From Candidatus Pullichristensenella stercoripullorum (GTDB lineage Bacteria; Bacillota; Clostridia; Christensenellales; Aristaeellaceae), in the NCBI GenBank assembly GCA_018712885.1, contig DVGE01000238.1, positions 1 to 10,158 on the forward strand: 10,158 nt of DNA, given 5' to 3'. The notes under the pieces are model-generated. The model was not told the origin of the DNA and made no database searches. It saw only the letters and a program-made list of their open reading frames with translations. The position numbers and the translations under genes were made by a program. This document shows positions 1 through 7,454 of the stretch, in pieces (within the stretch, counting starts at the first letter, position 1; the number at the start of each line of letters is the position of its first letter).

Positions 1-977
1 AGCACGATTTCCGCCCAATGCCCCTGATACGGCCTTTGCTCCACGCCGACTACAGGCTCGCCCACAGCGGCGCGCACGGCGTTTGCGATTAGATCCACGC
101 CGGTCGCATAACGAAGCACTTCAGAAAGCCTGTTCCCGCCCCCACGGGGAGAACACTCCATGATATATGCCTTACCGTCCGTACATTCGCGCACCTCAAT
201 ATTGTAGAGCGAGGTGCCCATCCCCAGCAAGCGGAGCAGCCGCTGCAATTCCGAACGCAGCTCATGCTGATGCGCCTCCGACAAGGTAGCCGGCCAACTA
301 TAAGCGGCGGGCGTATAGGGGTTTTGACAATGCGCGTCGAACCTCTGCGCAGAGAAGGAAAGGAATTTCAATTCCCCATCGACGCTGAAGCTGTCTGAAT
401 CCGAGGAATGACCTACTTTTTCCAGGAAATCCTCAATGATAACCTCGTTGCAGTGGGAAAAGGAAAGGGCATGCTCGATCGCCTCCCGTAGACGCGCGGG
501 GTCATCTATGCGGGCGACGCCCTTGCTGCCGGCAGAATCCGCCGGTTTGACGATTACAGGCCAGTGGAAGAGGGCGACGTCCTTGAGCGCCTCCTCCGCG
601 GATCTGTATCCCCTCGCGGTGGGCACATTGAAGCCGTTTTCCGTCAGGAACTGGCGGAACCTTGCCTTGTTTTGCAGGATGCACACGGACTCATAGGGGC
701 CAGTCTGCGGCAACCCCATCTGCTCCGCCACGTAAGCCGCCGTGGTCACGCCAGGGTCGCAAGCAAACGACATAACGCCGTCAACCTTCAGCGCCCGAGC
801 CAGCGCCAAGGTTGCATCCTTGTCAATAATGCTCACATTGTGATATTCGTCCGCAAACTTATGCGCGATATTGTCCGGCAAATAATCGCAGGTAATCGCC
901 TTATAGCCAAGATCGTGGCAGGCGTCGATCACAGGAATCGTATATCTGCTGCCACCCAGCAGCAAAACTTTTTTCAT
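1..977 (-). CDS. ATP-grasp carboxylate-amine ligase, C-terminus cut by window edge
   Basis: The reading frame opens at ATG 977 and stays open for 325 codons to the window edge, so the C-terminus is missing. The start has a GAGGGG-type ribosome site a few bases upstream and gives a sensible N-terminus (MKKVLLLGGS), a pre-ATP-grasp nucleotide-type fold. The ATP-grasp core is visible: the lysine motif IVKPADSAGSKGV at residues 142-154, and the metal-binding region with E261 and MECSPRGGGN at 273-282. The family joins a carboxylate to an amine through an acyl phosphate, consuming ATP. It starts 48 bases after the phosphoglycosyltransferase stop and is probably cotranscribed. With an amino-sugar aminotransferase nearby, acylation of a sugar amine by an amino acid is an attractive role, but this is inferred from context. 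Relatives of this fold also act in peptide, purine and carbamoyl phosphate chemistry, so the substrate is unknown. Family call is firm; substrate is not. Confidence 0.88.
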   Translation of the reverse strand, partial: MKKVLLLGGSRYTIPVIDACHDLGYKAITCDYLPDNIAHKFADEYHNVSIIDKDATLALARALKVDGVMSFACDPGVTTAAYVAEQMGLPQTGPYESVCILQNKARFRQFLTENGFNVPTARGYRSAEEALKDVALFHWPVIVKPADSAGSKGVARIDDPARLREAIEHALSFSHCNEVIIEDFLEKVGHSSDSDSFSVDGELKFLSFSAQRFDAHCQNPYTPAAYSWPATLSEAHQHELRSELQRLLRLLGMGTSLYNIEVRECTDGKAYIMECSPRGGGNRLSEVLRYATGVDLIANAVRAAVGEPVVGVEQRPYQGHWAEIV

Positions 978-1025
978 CGGAATTACACCCCTCATCGCAA
1001 TCTTCGTCCCGGCGGCAGACAGCGC

Positions 1026-1829
1026 TCACGCCACTGAACTCTCTTCCCCCGCCGCATAGCAGTCAAAATACTGTTGCGGCACTTCGTCATAAGAAATCGC
1101 ACGCCCGTCCCAGTCGTAGCCGACAAAGGAACTGCGAATCTTCGTGGCCCTGAGCACGGCATTTTTGCGATCCAGGGCAAAGCGAATAAGATACCAGATC
1201 ATCTTGCAGTCCGTCTTAAACGAGACATTTTCCACGTACCAGATATCGTTTTCAAACTGATCCTGCCAATTGCGCAACGCAACGACCTTCTTTCGAGGCG
1301 GACATTCCAACCCTGGCCGCACAGCATTTCGCTTCATATGCCGTTCATTGAAGCGCGTAGCATACGATGGTGGAAGCGGCCTTGGGCCGATGAGACTCAT
1401 ATCGCCCTTTAGGATACTCCAGAAGTTGAGCAGTTCGTCCAAGGACGTCTTGCGCACAAAGCTGCCAAATTTGGTAACACGCTGTGCCGCGGGCAAAAGC
1501 TCGCCTTTCGCATCCGTTTCATTGGTCATATTGCGGAACTTGACAATCTTAAAGAGCTTTCCGTCCTTACCGATCCTATCCTGCGTAAAAAAGATGGGCC
1601 GGCCAACGTCAAAATATGTAATTACACCAATGACCAGGTTGATCGGAAGCGTGACGGTCAGCGCCAGAAGGGATACTGCGATGTCAATCGCACGCTTGAC
1701 AAAGCGCGTATAAAAGGAAACGCGCGGATGCACCGGCACACACTTCTGGTTGACCGTCGTCAGCCTCTCCTCCGCCAGCCTCCTGGCAAGATCAGCCCTT
1801 TGCGCCTTGGACAACAATGCCCTATCCAT
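1026..1829 (-). CDS. Undecaprenyl-phosphate sugar phosphotransferase (bacterial sugar transferase, small monotopic type)
   Basis: This 267-residue protein belongs to the bacterial sugar transferase (PglC/WcaJ C-terminal domain) family, which moves a sugar-1-phosphate from a nucleotide sugar onto undecaprenyl phosphate at the inner face of the membrane and so starts the repeat unit. Family marks are the basic-then-hydrophobic entry KRAIDIAVSLLALTVTLP (residues 45-62, one membrane-embedded helix), KFRNM (97-101), the catalytic Asp-Glu pair in KTSLDELLNFW (D131, E132) and SLIGPRPL (145-152). It lacks the four extra N-terminal helices of full WcaJ/WbaP enzymes. About 40 soluble residues precede the membrane helix, and the part after RPGL (171-174) does not carry the common TGLAQ continuation. 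The start at 1829 follows GAGG with a 9-base spacing. It lies 59 bases after rfbB and 48 before the ATP-grasp gene. The transferred sugar cannot be read from the sequence; the dTDP-amino sugar, or a UDP-sugar, are both possible. Confidence 0.93.
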   Translation of the reverse strand: MDRALLSKAQRADLARRLAEERLTTVNQKCVPVHPRVSFYTRFVKRAIDIAVSLLALTVTLPINLVIGVITYFDVGRPIFFTQDRIGKDGKLFKIVKFRNMTNETDAKGELLPAAQRVTKFGSFVRKTSLDELLNFWSILKGDMSLIGPRPLPPSYATRFNERHMKRNAVRPGLECPPRKKVVALRNWQDQFENDIWYVENVSFKTDCKMIWYLIRFALDRKNAVLRATKIRSSFVGYDWDGRAISYDEVPQQYFDCYAAGEESSVA

Positions 1830-1888
1830 TTGCAGATTCCTCGTCTTTCCCCATGTTCTTCATCCCCCGACAGGGATACGCGATTCAC

Positions 1889-2908
1889 TCAAATCCCGTT
1901 TGCGCAAGCGTCCTGCCGTTCCCGATACGCCCCGGAGAGGATGTCCTCCCACCAGGCGCGGTTGTCCACATACCACTGGATGGTCCTGTAGATGCCCTCG
2001 TTGAACATTGTTTCCGGCTGCCATCCAAGCTCATTTCCCATCTTGGAAGGATCAATGGCGTAGCGCAGGTCGTGGCCTTTGCGGTCGGCAACGAAGGTAA
2101 TGAGGCTTTCCGGTTTGCCCACGGCCTTGCAGATGAGCTTGACAATGTCGATGTTGCGCATCTCGTTGTGGCCGCCAATGTTGTAAATTTCCCCAACGCG
2201 CCCTTGATGAAGGATCAGGTCGATGGCCTTGCAGTGGTCTTCCACGTAGAGCCAGTCGCGCACGTTTTCGCCCTTGCCATAGACGGGCAGGGGTTTGTCC
2301 GCCAGGGCGTTAGCGACCATCAGTGGGATAAGCTTTTCCGGGAACTGGTAGGGGCCATAGTTGTTTGAGCAGCGCGAAATGGTGGCCGGCAGGCCGAAAG
2401 TGCGGCAGTAGGCCTGTACGAGCAGGTCGGCGCTCGCCTTGCTTGCCGAATAGGGGCTGGATGCGTGGATCGGCGTCTCCTCAGTGAAGAACAGGTCGGG
2501 GCGATCCAAGGGAAGGTCGCCGTAAACCTCGTCGGTCGAGACCTGATGGAAGCGCTGCACGCCGTATTTGCGGCAGGCGTCCATGAGCGTCTGCGTACCG
2601 AGGATGTTGGTTTGCAAAAACACGCCGGGATTTTCGATGGAGCGGTCTACGTGCGACTCGGCGGCGAAATTGACCACGATTTCCGGGCGCTCTTCCGCAA
2701 AGATGCGGAATACCGCTTCGCGGTCGCAGATGTCCGCACGCACGAAGCGGAAGTTCCCCTTGCCCATGACGGGGGCGAGGGTCGCCAGGTTCCCGGCATA
2801 AGTAAGCTTGTCCAGGCAAACAACCCGATATTGGGGGTGCTCCTTCATCATATAGAAGATAAAGTTGCTGCCGATAAAGCCGGCGCCGCCGGTGACGAGC
2901 AGCGTCAT
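1889..2908 (-). CDS. rfbB: dTDP-glucose 4,6-dehydratase
   Basis: RfbB (RmlB) converts dTDP-glucose to dTDP-4-keto-6-deoxyglucose with tightly bound NAD+, an extended short-chain dehydrogenase reaction in the cytoplasm. The 339-residue length is typical. The Rossmann motif TGGAGFIGSN is at residues 6-15, the STDEVYGD block with the catalytic Thr-Asp-Glu (T125, D126, E127) follows, and the Tyr-x-x-x-Lys pair is Y153 and K157 in SSPYSASK. Other family blocks such as AAESHVDRS (82-90) and SNNYGPYQFPEKLIP are intact. The start at 2908 is one base after the rfbA stop, with a GGGAG ribosome site inside the end of rfbA, so the two are translationally linked. The 4-keto product is the branch point for rhamnose and for amino sugars; no rmlC or rmlD is seen here, while an aminotransferase is present two genes upstream. 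Confidence 0.98.
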   Translation of the reverse strand: MTLLVTGGAGFIGSNFIFYMMKEHPQYRVVCLDKLTYAGNLATLAPVMGKGNFRFVRADICDREAVFRIFAEERPEIVVNFAAESHVDRSIENPGVFLQTNILGTQTLMDACRKYGVQRFHQVSTDEVYGDLPLDRPDLFFTEETPIHASSPYSASKASADLLVQAYCRTFGLPATISRCSNNYGPYQFPEKLIPLMVANALADKPLPVYGKGENVRDWLYVEDHCKAIDLILHQGRVGEIYNIGGHNEMRNIDIVKLICKAVGKPESLITFVADRKGHDLRYAIDPSKMGNELGWQPETMFNEGIYRTIQWYVDNRAWWEDILSGAYRERQDACANGI

Positions 2909-2909
2909 G

Positions 2910-3782
2910 TTATCGCTCTCCCTTCGCGATCTCGATTAAGTACTGGCCATAATCGGTCATGTAAAGCTCTTCGCCCAGCTCTAAAAGCTGTTCCGTCGTA
3001 ATAAAGCCGCGCCGCCAGGCGATCTCCTCGATGCAGGAGACGTAGAAACCCTGCCGTTCCTGGATGGTCTCGACGAATTCCGCCGCCTGGAGCATGCCCT
3101 TGGGCGAACCCGTGTCCAGCCAGGCCATGCCGCGCTTGAGCAGCACTACGTTGAGCTCGCCCATTTCCAGGTAGGCGTTGTTGACGGACGTGATCTCAAT
3201 CTCACCCCGAGCAGAGGGCTGAACGTTCTTGGCGATCTCGATAACGCGGTTGTCGTAGAGGTACAGACCCGGCACCGCGTAATTCGACTTGGGGCGCTGG
3301 GGCTTTTCTTCGATGGAGAGCACCTTGAAGTCCTTGTCGAACTCGACCACGCCGTAGGCGCGCGGGTCGTGCACGGGGTAGCCGAAGATCGTCGCCCCGC
3401 GCTCGTTCTCCATGGCCTGCCAGAGCACGGAGGAAAGATTGGTGCCGTAAAACACATTGTCGCCGAGGATGAGGCAGACGCTGTCATCACCAATGAATTC
3501 CTCGCCGACGATGAAAGCGTCGGCCAGGCCGCGGGGGCGCTCCTGCACCTTGTAGCTAAAGCTGACGCCTAACCGCGAACCGTCGCCGAGCAGTTTTTTG
3601 TACATGGGCAGGTCGTCTGGGGTAGAGATCACCAGGATCTCGCGGATGCCCGCCAGCAAAAGCACGCTGAGCGGATAGTAGATCAGCGGTTTGTCGTAGA
3701 TCGGCAAAAGTTGCTTGGATACGGTCTTGGTCATCGGATACAGGCGCGTTCCCCTACCGCCTGCCAGTATGATCCCTTTCAT
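2910..3782 (-). CDS. rfbA: Glucose-1-phosphate thymidylyltransferase
   Basis: RfbA (RmlA) joins dTTP and glucose-1-phosphate to give dTDP-glucose and pyrophosphate, the first step of the dTDP-sugar branch. The N-terminal nucleotidyltransferase signature GGRGTRLYPMTKTVSKQLLP runs from residue 8, followed by YDKPLIYYPLS, the metal-binding LGDN, the sugar-contacting EEKP and EIEITSVNNAYL, and WLDTGSP near the C-terminal third. The frame is open from 3827, but ATG 3782 is preferred because AGGAGG (3790-3795) lies 7 bases upstream and the protein then begins MKGIILAGG like its relatives, at the usual length of 290 residues. It starts 41 bases after the aminotransferase stop and ends one base before rfbB. 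Identification is firm. Confidence 0.98.
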   Translation of the reverse strand: MKGIILAGGRGTRLYPMTKTVSKQLLPIYDKPLIYYPLSVLLLAGIREILVISTPDDLPMYKKLLGDGSRLGVSFSYKVQERPRGLADAFIVGEEFIGDDSVCLILGDNVFYGTNLSSVLWQAMENERGATIFGYPVHDPRAYGVVEFDKDFKVLSIEEKPQRPKSNYAVPGLYLYDNRVIEIAKNVQPSARGEIEITSVNNAYLEMGELNVVLLKRGMAWLDTGSPKGMLQAAEFVETIQERQGFYVSCIEEIAWRRGFITTEQLLELGEELYMTDYGQYLIEIAKGER

Positions 3783-3823
3783 TCCCATTCCTCCTGGATC
3801 CAGTCCTCGTCGCGGGGGCAAGA

Positions 3824-4909
3824 TCATCCCAAAAGTACATCGCAGATCTCATCGACCTCATCCTGGGCAAGACCCGCGTACATCGGCAGGCACAAAACGC
3901 ACTGCGACAAATGCAGCGCCACCGGCGTTTTGCGCGGGTCGGCATCGTAGCAATCAAAGGCGTTCGTCGCGGGGTAGAAGTACTTGCGCGCGCGGATGCC
4001 GTGCGCGAGCAGGCGCTCGAAGACCTCGTCGCGCGTCCATTTATAGCCGTCAAACAGCACGGGGAAATAGGCGCAGTTGCGCTCCACGCCCGGCTGGATG
4101 GGGTTGAGACGCACGCCGGGGACGCCGGAAAGCCGCTCGCGGTAACGCGCGTCAGCGCGGAAGCGCTTGGCCAGCTCCTCGTCCAGGTGCCGCAGGTTGC
4201 ACAGGCCCATGGCGGCCTGAAATTCGCTCATCTTGCTGTTGCCGCCGCAGACTTCCACAGTCTCCGGCGAAGTGATGCCGTAGTTTTTCTGCATCTGCAG
4301 GGGCGTCGTCAGCGCCTCGTCCCTGTAGGCCACCGCGCCGCCTTCGATGGTGTGGAACACCTTGGTGGCGTGGAAGCTGAACATGGAGGCGTCGCCAAGG
4401 CGGGCGACGCTGACGCCGTTCACGCGCTCGCCGAAGGCGTGCGCCGCGTCGTAGATCACCTTGAGGCCGTGCGCGCGGGCGACCGCTTCGATGGCCGCAT
4501 CGTCGCAGATATTGCCGTAGACGTGCACCGGCAGGATGGCGCAGGTATCCCTGGTGATGAGCGCTTCGATCTTTGCCGGGTCGATGGTGTAATCGCCTTC
4601 CCTGACGTCGCAGAACACGGGCTTGAGGCCGCAGCGTGCGATGGCGTGGGTGGTCGAGGCGAAGGTGAAGGGCGTAGTGATGACCTCGCCGCGCAGGTCC
4701 AGCGCCCGCAAGGTCGCCTCCAAAGCGAGGTGGCCGTTGGTGAACAGGGAGATGCCCGGCACTTCCAGCTTTTCCCGCAATGCTTGCGTGAGCGCCTCGT
4801 GTTTCTCGCCCATGTTGGTCAGCCAGCGGCTTTCCCAGATCGAGCGGATCTCCTCGCAATATTCCTCAAAAGGCGGCATCGAAGACCGCGTGACATTGAT
4901 CCTGTCCAT
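3824..4909 (-). CDS. DegT/DnrJ/EryC1/StrS-family sugar aminotransferase, VioA-like
   Basis: A PLP-dependent sugar aminotransferase of 361 residues, usual for the family. The internal-aldimine lysine is K183 in SFHATKVFHTIEGG, the PLP-contacting Asp is D154 in IYDAAHAFGE, and the N-terminal WESRWLTNMGE (25-35) and TNGHLAL blocks are intact. The N-terminus (PPFEEY...IW..RWLTN.G) resembles VioA-type enzymes, which turn dTDP-4-keto-6-deoxyglucose into dTDP-4-amino-4,6-dideoxyglucose using glutamate; that subfamily call is from memory of motifs. A 3-keto specificity (FdtB-like) looks less likely since no isomerase gene is near. The frame is open from ATG 4927, but ATG 4909 is chosen because GGAGG (4921-4925) overlaps the upstream ATG and sits 11 bases before 4909. 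It opens the precursor block, directly upstream of rfbA, which supplies its substrate together with rfbB. Confidence 0.94.
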   Translation of the reverse strand: MDRINVTRSSMPPFEEYCEEIRSIWESRWLTNMGEKHEALTQALREKLEVPGISLFTNGHLALEATLRALDLRGEVITTPFTFASTTHAIARCGLKPVFCDVREGDYTIDPAKIEALITRDTCAILPVHVYGNICDDAAIEAVARAHGLKVIYDAAHAFGERVNGVSVARLGDASMFSFHATKVFHTIEGGAVAYRDEALTTPLQMQKNYGITSPETVEVCGGNSKMSEFQAAMGLCNLRHLDEELAKRFRADARYRERLSGVPGVRLNPIQPGVERNCAYFPVLFDGYKWTRDEVFERLLAHGIRARKYFYPATNAFDCYDADPRKTPVALHLSQCVLCLPMYAGLAQDEVDEICDVLLG

Positions 4910-4920
4910 ACTGCTTCGTT

Positions 4921-4925
4921 CCTCC
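4921..4925 (-). promoter_or_regulatory. Ribosome binding site deciding the aminotransferase start
   Basis: GGAGG on the minus strand lies 11 bases before ATG 4909 and overlaps the alternative in-frame ATG at 4927, which has no ribosome site of its own. This supports the shorter 361-residue product. Confidence 0.7.
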
Positions 4926-4927
4926 AT

Positions 4928-5056
4928 TGCCCGCTGGCGCGTCTATGGCAGTTGACGTGCCGCGGCATATAAAACTGCCCTCTACCTCTTGCGGGCGCGG
5001 GGCAGGTGTGCGTCGTGACTATCGGCTCAAGACGCTCGAAGCGACGCCCCCAGCCC
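4928..5056. other. Spacer between phosphatase and sugar-precursor genes, with hairpins
   Basis: This 129-base gap separates the control module from the precursor module. It holds a clear nested inverted repeat at 4947-4979 and a weaker one at 5024-5055 (GGCT/AGCC outside, CGCT-TCG-AGCG inside). Neither is followed by a T run on the minus strand, so I do not call a terminator. No convincing -35/-10 pair was found. A regulatory or RNA-processing role is possible but unproven. Confidence 0.5.
4947..4979 (-). repeat. Nested inverted repeat (possible RNA hairpin)
   Basis: A 7-bp outer stem, GGCAGTT (4973-4979 on the minus strand) with AACTGCC (4947-4953), encloses the perfect 10-base palindrome TGCCGCGGCA (4958-4967). 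It lies about 38 bases upstream of the aminotransferase start. The U run expected of an intrinsic terminator is missing. It could be a processing or stability element, or a protein-binding site. Confidence 0.5.
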
Positions 5057-5800
5057 TCACTTCGCCGCGATGAGCGCCTGCCAGAGTTCCTCTTTCCGGC
5101 TCAGGCCCGTGAGGTTGGCGGCGTAGACGCCGTCGTAATCTTCCTTCAGTTTTTCGTAGGCCTCCAACATGCGCGTGGGGCGTTCGCGGAGGTTGTGGGC
5201 GTCTGACGCGGTGATGTCGATCAGGCCCTCTTCCAGGAAGCGGCGCGTGTGCAGGTCGCTGAAAAAACCTCTGCCGCCCAGGATCGTCGAATTATTCATC
5301 TGGAAGAGCACGCCTTCCAGCTCCTTTTTCAGCATTTCCGCGCGCCGCGGCGAAGACGCCAGGCACGCATAGCGCTCCATGTGGGCGACCACCGGCAGAT
5401 AACCGGCGCGCAGTATGCCTTCCAGCGCCTTGTAGAGCGCGTCGTAGCGCACGCCGGGCATAAACTCGACCAGCACGTACTCCGTCCCGGCCAGCGTCGG
5501 CACCCGGCCCTCCGCCAGCAGGCGGCAGGTCATGTCCGTATAGAGGATCTCCGCGCCCAGAAGGATGCGCAGCTCCATTCGCTCTTTTGCGCAGGCGGCG
5601 CGCAGCTCCTCCAGCCGCTGCTGGAACGTCTCCTCAGGGATCCTTTCGACGCCCGGCGTGACGTGCGGCGTGGCGACGATGACCCTCGTGCCGGCTTCAT
5701 AGGCCCTTTTCGCCATTCGCAGCGACATATTCAGGCTCTGCGAGCCGTCATCGACGCCGTGGAGCAGGTGATGATGGATGTCGATAAACCCTCTCGTCAT
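5057..5800 (-). CDS. cpsB: CpsB/CapC/YwqE-type protein-tyrosine phosphatase (PHP domain)
   Basis: A manganese-dependent PHP-fold phosphatase that removes phosphate from the tyrosine tail of the cognate kinase and so resets capsule assembly; cytoplasmic. The 247-residue length is typical. The metal-site motifs are all present: FIDIHHHLLHGVDDGS at the N-terminus (D7, H9, H11), ATPHVTPG (H46), LGAEI (E84), VAHMERY (H140) and ITASDAHN (D200, H202). Its ATG at 5800 overlaps the kinase stop by four bases (ATGA), so the two are translationally coupled, which keeps kinase and phosphatase in proportion. In streptococcal clusters the phosphatase gene comes before the adaptor and kinase; here it comes last. 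Identification is firm at family level. Confidence 0.96.
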   Translation of the reverse strand: MTRGFIDIHHHLLHGVDDGSQSLNMSLRMAKRAYEAGTRVIVATPHVTPGVERIPEETFQQRLEELRAACAKERMELRILLGAEILYTDMTCRLLAEGRVPTLAGTEYVLVEFMPGVRYDALYKALEGILRAGYLPVVAHMERYACLASSPRRAEMLKKELEGVLFQMNNSTILGGRGFFSDLHTRRFLEEGLIDITASDAHNLRERPTRMLEAYEKLKEDYDGVYAANLTGLSRKEELWQALIAAK

Positions 5801-6585
5801 CGTGCCTTCTTCGCCGAACCAGCCGACCGCGTTCCGCTCTTCGCGGCGCCCTTCGAACCGCTCTTGGAGGGCGTGTGCTGATAATAGTCGGACTCATAAT
5901 GCGTATTGTAATACGACTTGTAGTAGTATTTCTTGCTGCTGTAAGAATCGAAGCTGACGTTGTTGAGCACCGCGCCGAGTATCTTGCAGCCCGTGCGCTC
6001 GATCTGCAGCTTGGCTTCCTGCATCTCGCGGCGGCTGATGGTGTTGTAGTTGATGACGAAGAGCACGCCGTCGCAGGACTTGGCCACTTCCGCCGCGTCG
6101 ATGATCATGCCCACAGGCGGCGCGTCCACCAGCACGAAGTCGAATTTGTCGCCCAGCCAGTCGAGCAGCTGGGAGAGCTTCTGGGTGGTCAAAAGAGAAA
6201 GGGAATTGTTGACCTCGCGGCCCACGGGCACCATGTAGGCGCCGGGCATGTTCGTCTCATAGAGGACGTCTTCCGCGGAACACATGCCCGCGAGATAGTG
6301 CGTGAGGCCGAACTGCACGCCTTTTTGCACGCGGCCGCCGTAGCGGGCGAGGATCATGCTGCGGCGCAGGTCGGCGTCCACGAGCACGACGCGCTTGCCC
6401 AGGCGGGCAAAGGTGCGCAGCATGTTCATGGAGATAAAGCTCTTGCCTTCCGAGGCGTGGCAGCTGGTCATCATGATGCGGCGGATGCCGGCCCCGGCGA
6501 AGGTCAGGTTTGTACACAGCGTATTGAGGGCCTCGTCGCCGGTATAATCCAGCTCGGCGAAGCGCGTAAATTCGATCTTATTCAT
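5797..6585 (-). CDS. cpsD: CpsD/CapB-type bacterial tyrosine kinase
   Basis: A cytoplasmic BY-kinase (MinD/ParA-like P-loop fold) that autophosphorylates on a C-terminal tyrosine cluster and controls polymer length and export with its membrane adaptor. Of 262 residues, the Walker A loop is SCHASEGKS (41-49, K48), Walker A' is VVLVDADLRRS (66-76) and Walker B is FDFVLVDAPP (148-157). Residues 215-235 hold nine tyrosines (Y215, Y220-222, Y225, Y226, Y230, Y234, Y235), the autophosphorylation tail, followed by a basic Ser/Gly/Ala/Lys end. The Walker A loop reads ASEGKS where PGEGKS-like sequences are more common, but the Gly-Lys-Ser needed for nucleotide binding is intact. It starts 3 bases after the adaptor stop and overlaps the phosphatase start, forming one translational unit. 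Confidence 0.96.
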   Translation of the reverse strand: MNKIEFTRFAELDYTGDEALNTLCTNLTFAGAGIRRIMMTSCHASEGKSFISMNMLRTFARLGKRVVLVDADLRRSMILARYGGRVQKGVQFGLTHYLAGMCSAEDVLYETNMPGAYMVPVGREVNNSLSLLTTQKLSQLLDWLGDKFDFVLVDAPPVGMIIDAAEVAKSCDGVLFVINYNTISRREMQEAKLQIERTGCKILGAVLNNVSFDSYSSKKYYYKSYYNTHYESDYYQHTPSKSGSKGAAKSGTRSAGSAKKAR

Positions 6586-6588
6586 GAG

Positions 6589-7371
6589 CTATCGTCCCTG
6601 CCTTCCTCTGGACTTCGCAGAGAACTTTCTCTGCGACCCAAGCGCCGGAACGATGGCCAGCGTGGGTATGCCGATGTAGTTGGTGATGTCATCCGCCGTC
6701 TTGATCTTGTCGTCGCGGATGAAGCGGACAACGAGGATCGCCGCCATCAGCAGGCCACCAACCAGGCCGCCGAGAACCGTATTGAGCATTTTTCTCGGGC
6801 TGACCGGTTCTAACGGCTCAAGCGCGACGGAGAACAGGCTTGGCTCTTCCGTACCCATCATCTCATAAATGTAATTCCGGGCGACATTGGCGTACTCGTT
6901 GGCCATGTTCGTCGCTTCCACGGGATCGTCCGAGGTGACGGTGATATAGAGTATTCGCGTATCAGAGGGATTGGTGATGGTAAGCATATCCTCAAGCTCT
7001 TCATATTCATAATCGAGGCCGAGGTTCTGCAATACCTGCTCGTGGACTTCCCAAGTTTTGAAGACTTCCTGATAGTCGGACGTCAAGTAGGAGCCGATTT
7101 GCAGGTCGGACAAATTAACCGCCGAATCGTTCCGCGCCATGACGTAAAGTTTGGACGTCGCCTCGTATTGGGGCGTAAGAAAGAAAAGGGATACCAGCAG
7201 CATGACAAGCGCGCCAACGACGACGGCGGCGACAAGTTGTTTGATGTGCTCGAGCAGATAATAGAACAGCTCCAACACATCCAGCTCGGTTTCCTGTTGC
7301 TCAAACTCCGCCGCATCGCTTATATCCAGGGTCTGGGAAGCGTGCCGGCGCCTTTTTTCCGTCGCTGCCAT
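6589..7371 (-). CDS. cpsC: Wzz/CpsC/CapA-type chain-length and kinase-activator membrane protein
   Basis: This 260-residue protein is the membrane half of the split tyrosine-kinase system: it sets chain length and activates the kinase. The layout is typical: a cytoplasmic N-terminus of about 45 residues, one helix (about 46-66, ending FFLTPQYEATSKLYV), an extracytoplasmic region (about 67-198), the proline-containing PVSPRKM just before a second helix (about 199-217, GGLVGGLLMAAILVV), and a cytoplasmic tail of about 43 residues that would contact the kinase. The motif PQYEATSKLYV is the standard Wzz-domain entry. GGAGG (7379-7383) lies 7 bases before ATG 7371. The kinase gene starts 3 bases after its stop. 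A 206-base structured spacer separates it from the upstream secreted-protein gene. Confidence 0.95.
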   Translation of the reverse strand: MAATEKRRRHASQTLDISDAAEFEQQETELDVLELFYYLLEHIKQLVAAVVVGALVMLLVSLFFLTPQYEATSKLYVMARNDSAVNLSDLQIGSYLTSDYQEVFKTWEVHEQVLQNLGLDYEYEELEDMLTITNPSDTRILYITVTSDDPVEATNMANEYANVARNYIYEMMGTEEPSLFSVALEPLEPVSPRKMLNTVLGGLVGGLLMAAILVVRFIRDDKIKTADDITNYIGIPTLAIVPALGSQRKFSAKSRGRQGR

Positions 7372-7425
7372 GGATCTTCCTCCGGTCTGAAAAACTAATT
7401 GGATCTATGAAAATCAACACCGGCC

Positions 7426-7443
7426 GGCGGGCAAGCGCCCGCC
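7426..7443 (-). repeat. Perfect GC-rich hairpin, 7-bp stem and 4-base loop
   Basis: The minus strand reads GGCGGGC, GCTT, GCCCGCC, a perfect stem about 55 bases before the adaptor ATG. It is followed by GGCCGGTG rather than a U run, so it is not a standard terminator. It could pause polymerase, protect an mRNA end or be bound by a protein. Confidence 0.6.
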
Positions 7444-7454
7444 TAGCCAGCGCC

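Noticed and set aside
564..1037. Plus-strand frame opposite the ATP-grasp gene
   Set aside because: The minus-strand frame here carries clear ATP-grasp motifs; the plus frame has no recognisable family.
3911..4972. Long open frame on the plus strand opposite the aminotransferase gene
   Set aside because: It is antisense to a gene with intact catalytic motifs, has no recognisable domain, and long antisense frames are common in GC-rich coding DNA.
5249..6813. Two plus-strand frames (5249-5881 and 5875-6813) opposite the phosphatase, kinase and adaptor genes
   Set aside because: Rich in His, Ala, Gln and Arg as expected from reverse reading of GC-rich genes; no ribosome site or motif supports them.
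7426..7443. The GC-rich hairpin as an intrinsic terminator after the secreted-protein gene
   Set aside because: The stem is good but there is no U run after it in the direction of transcription.
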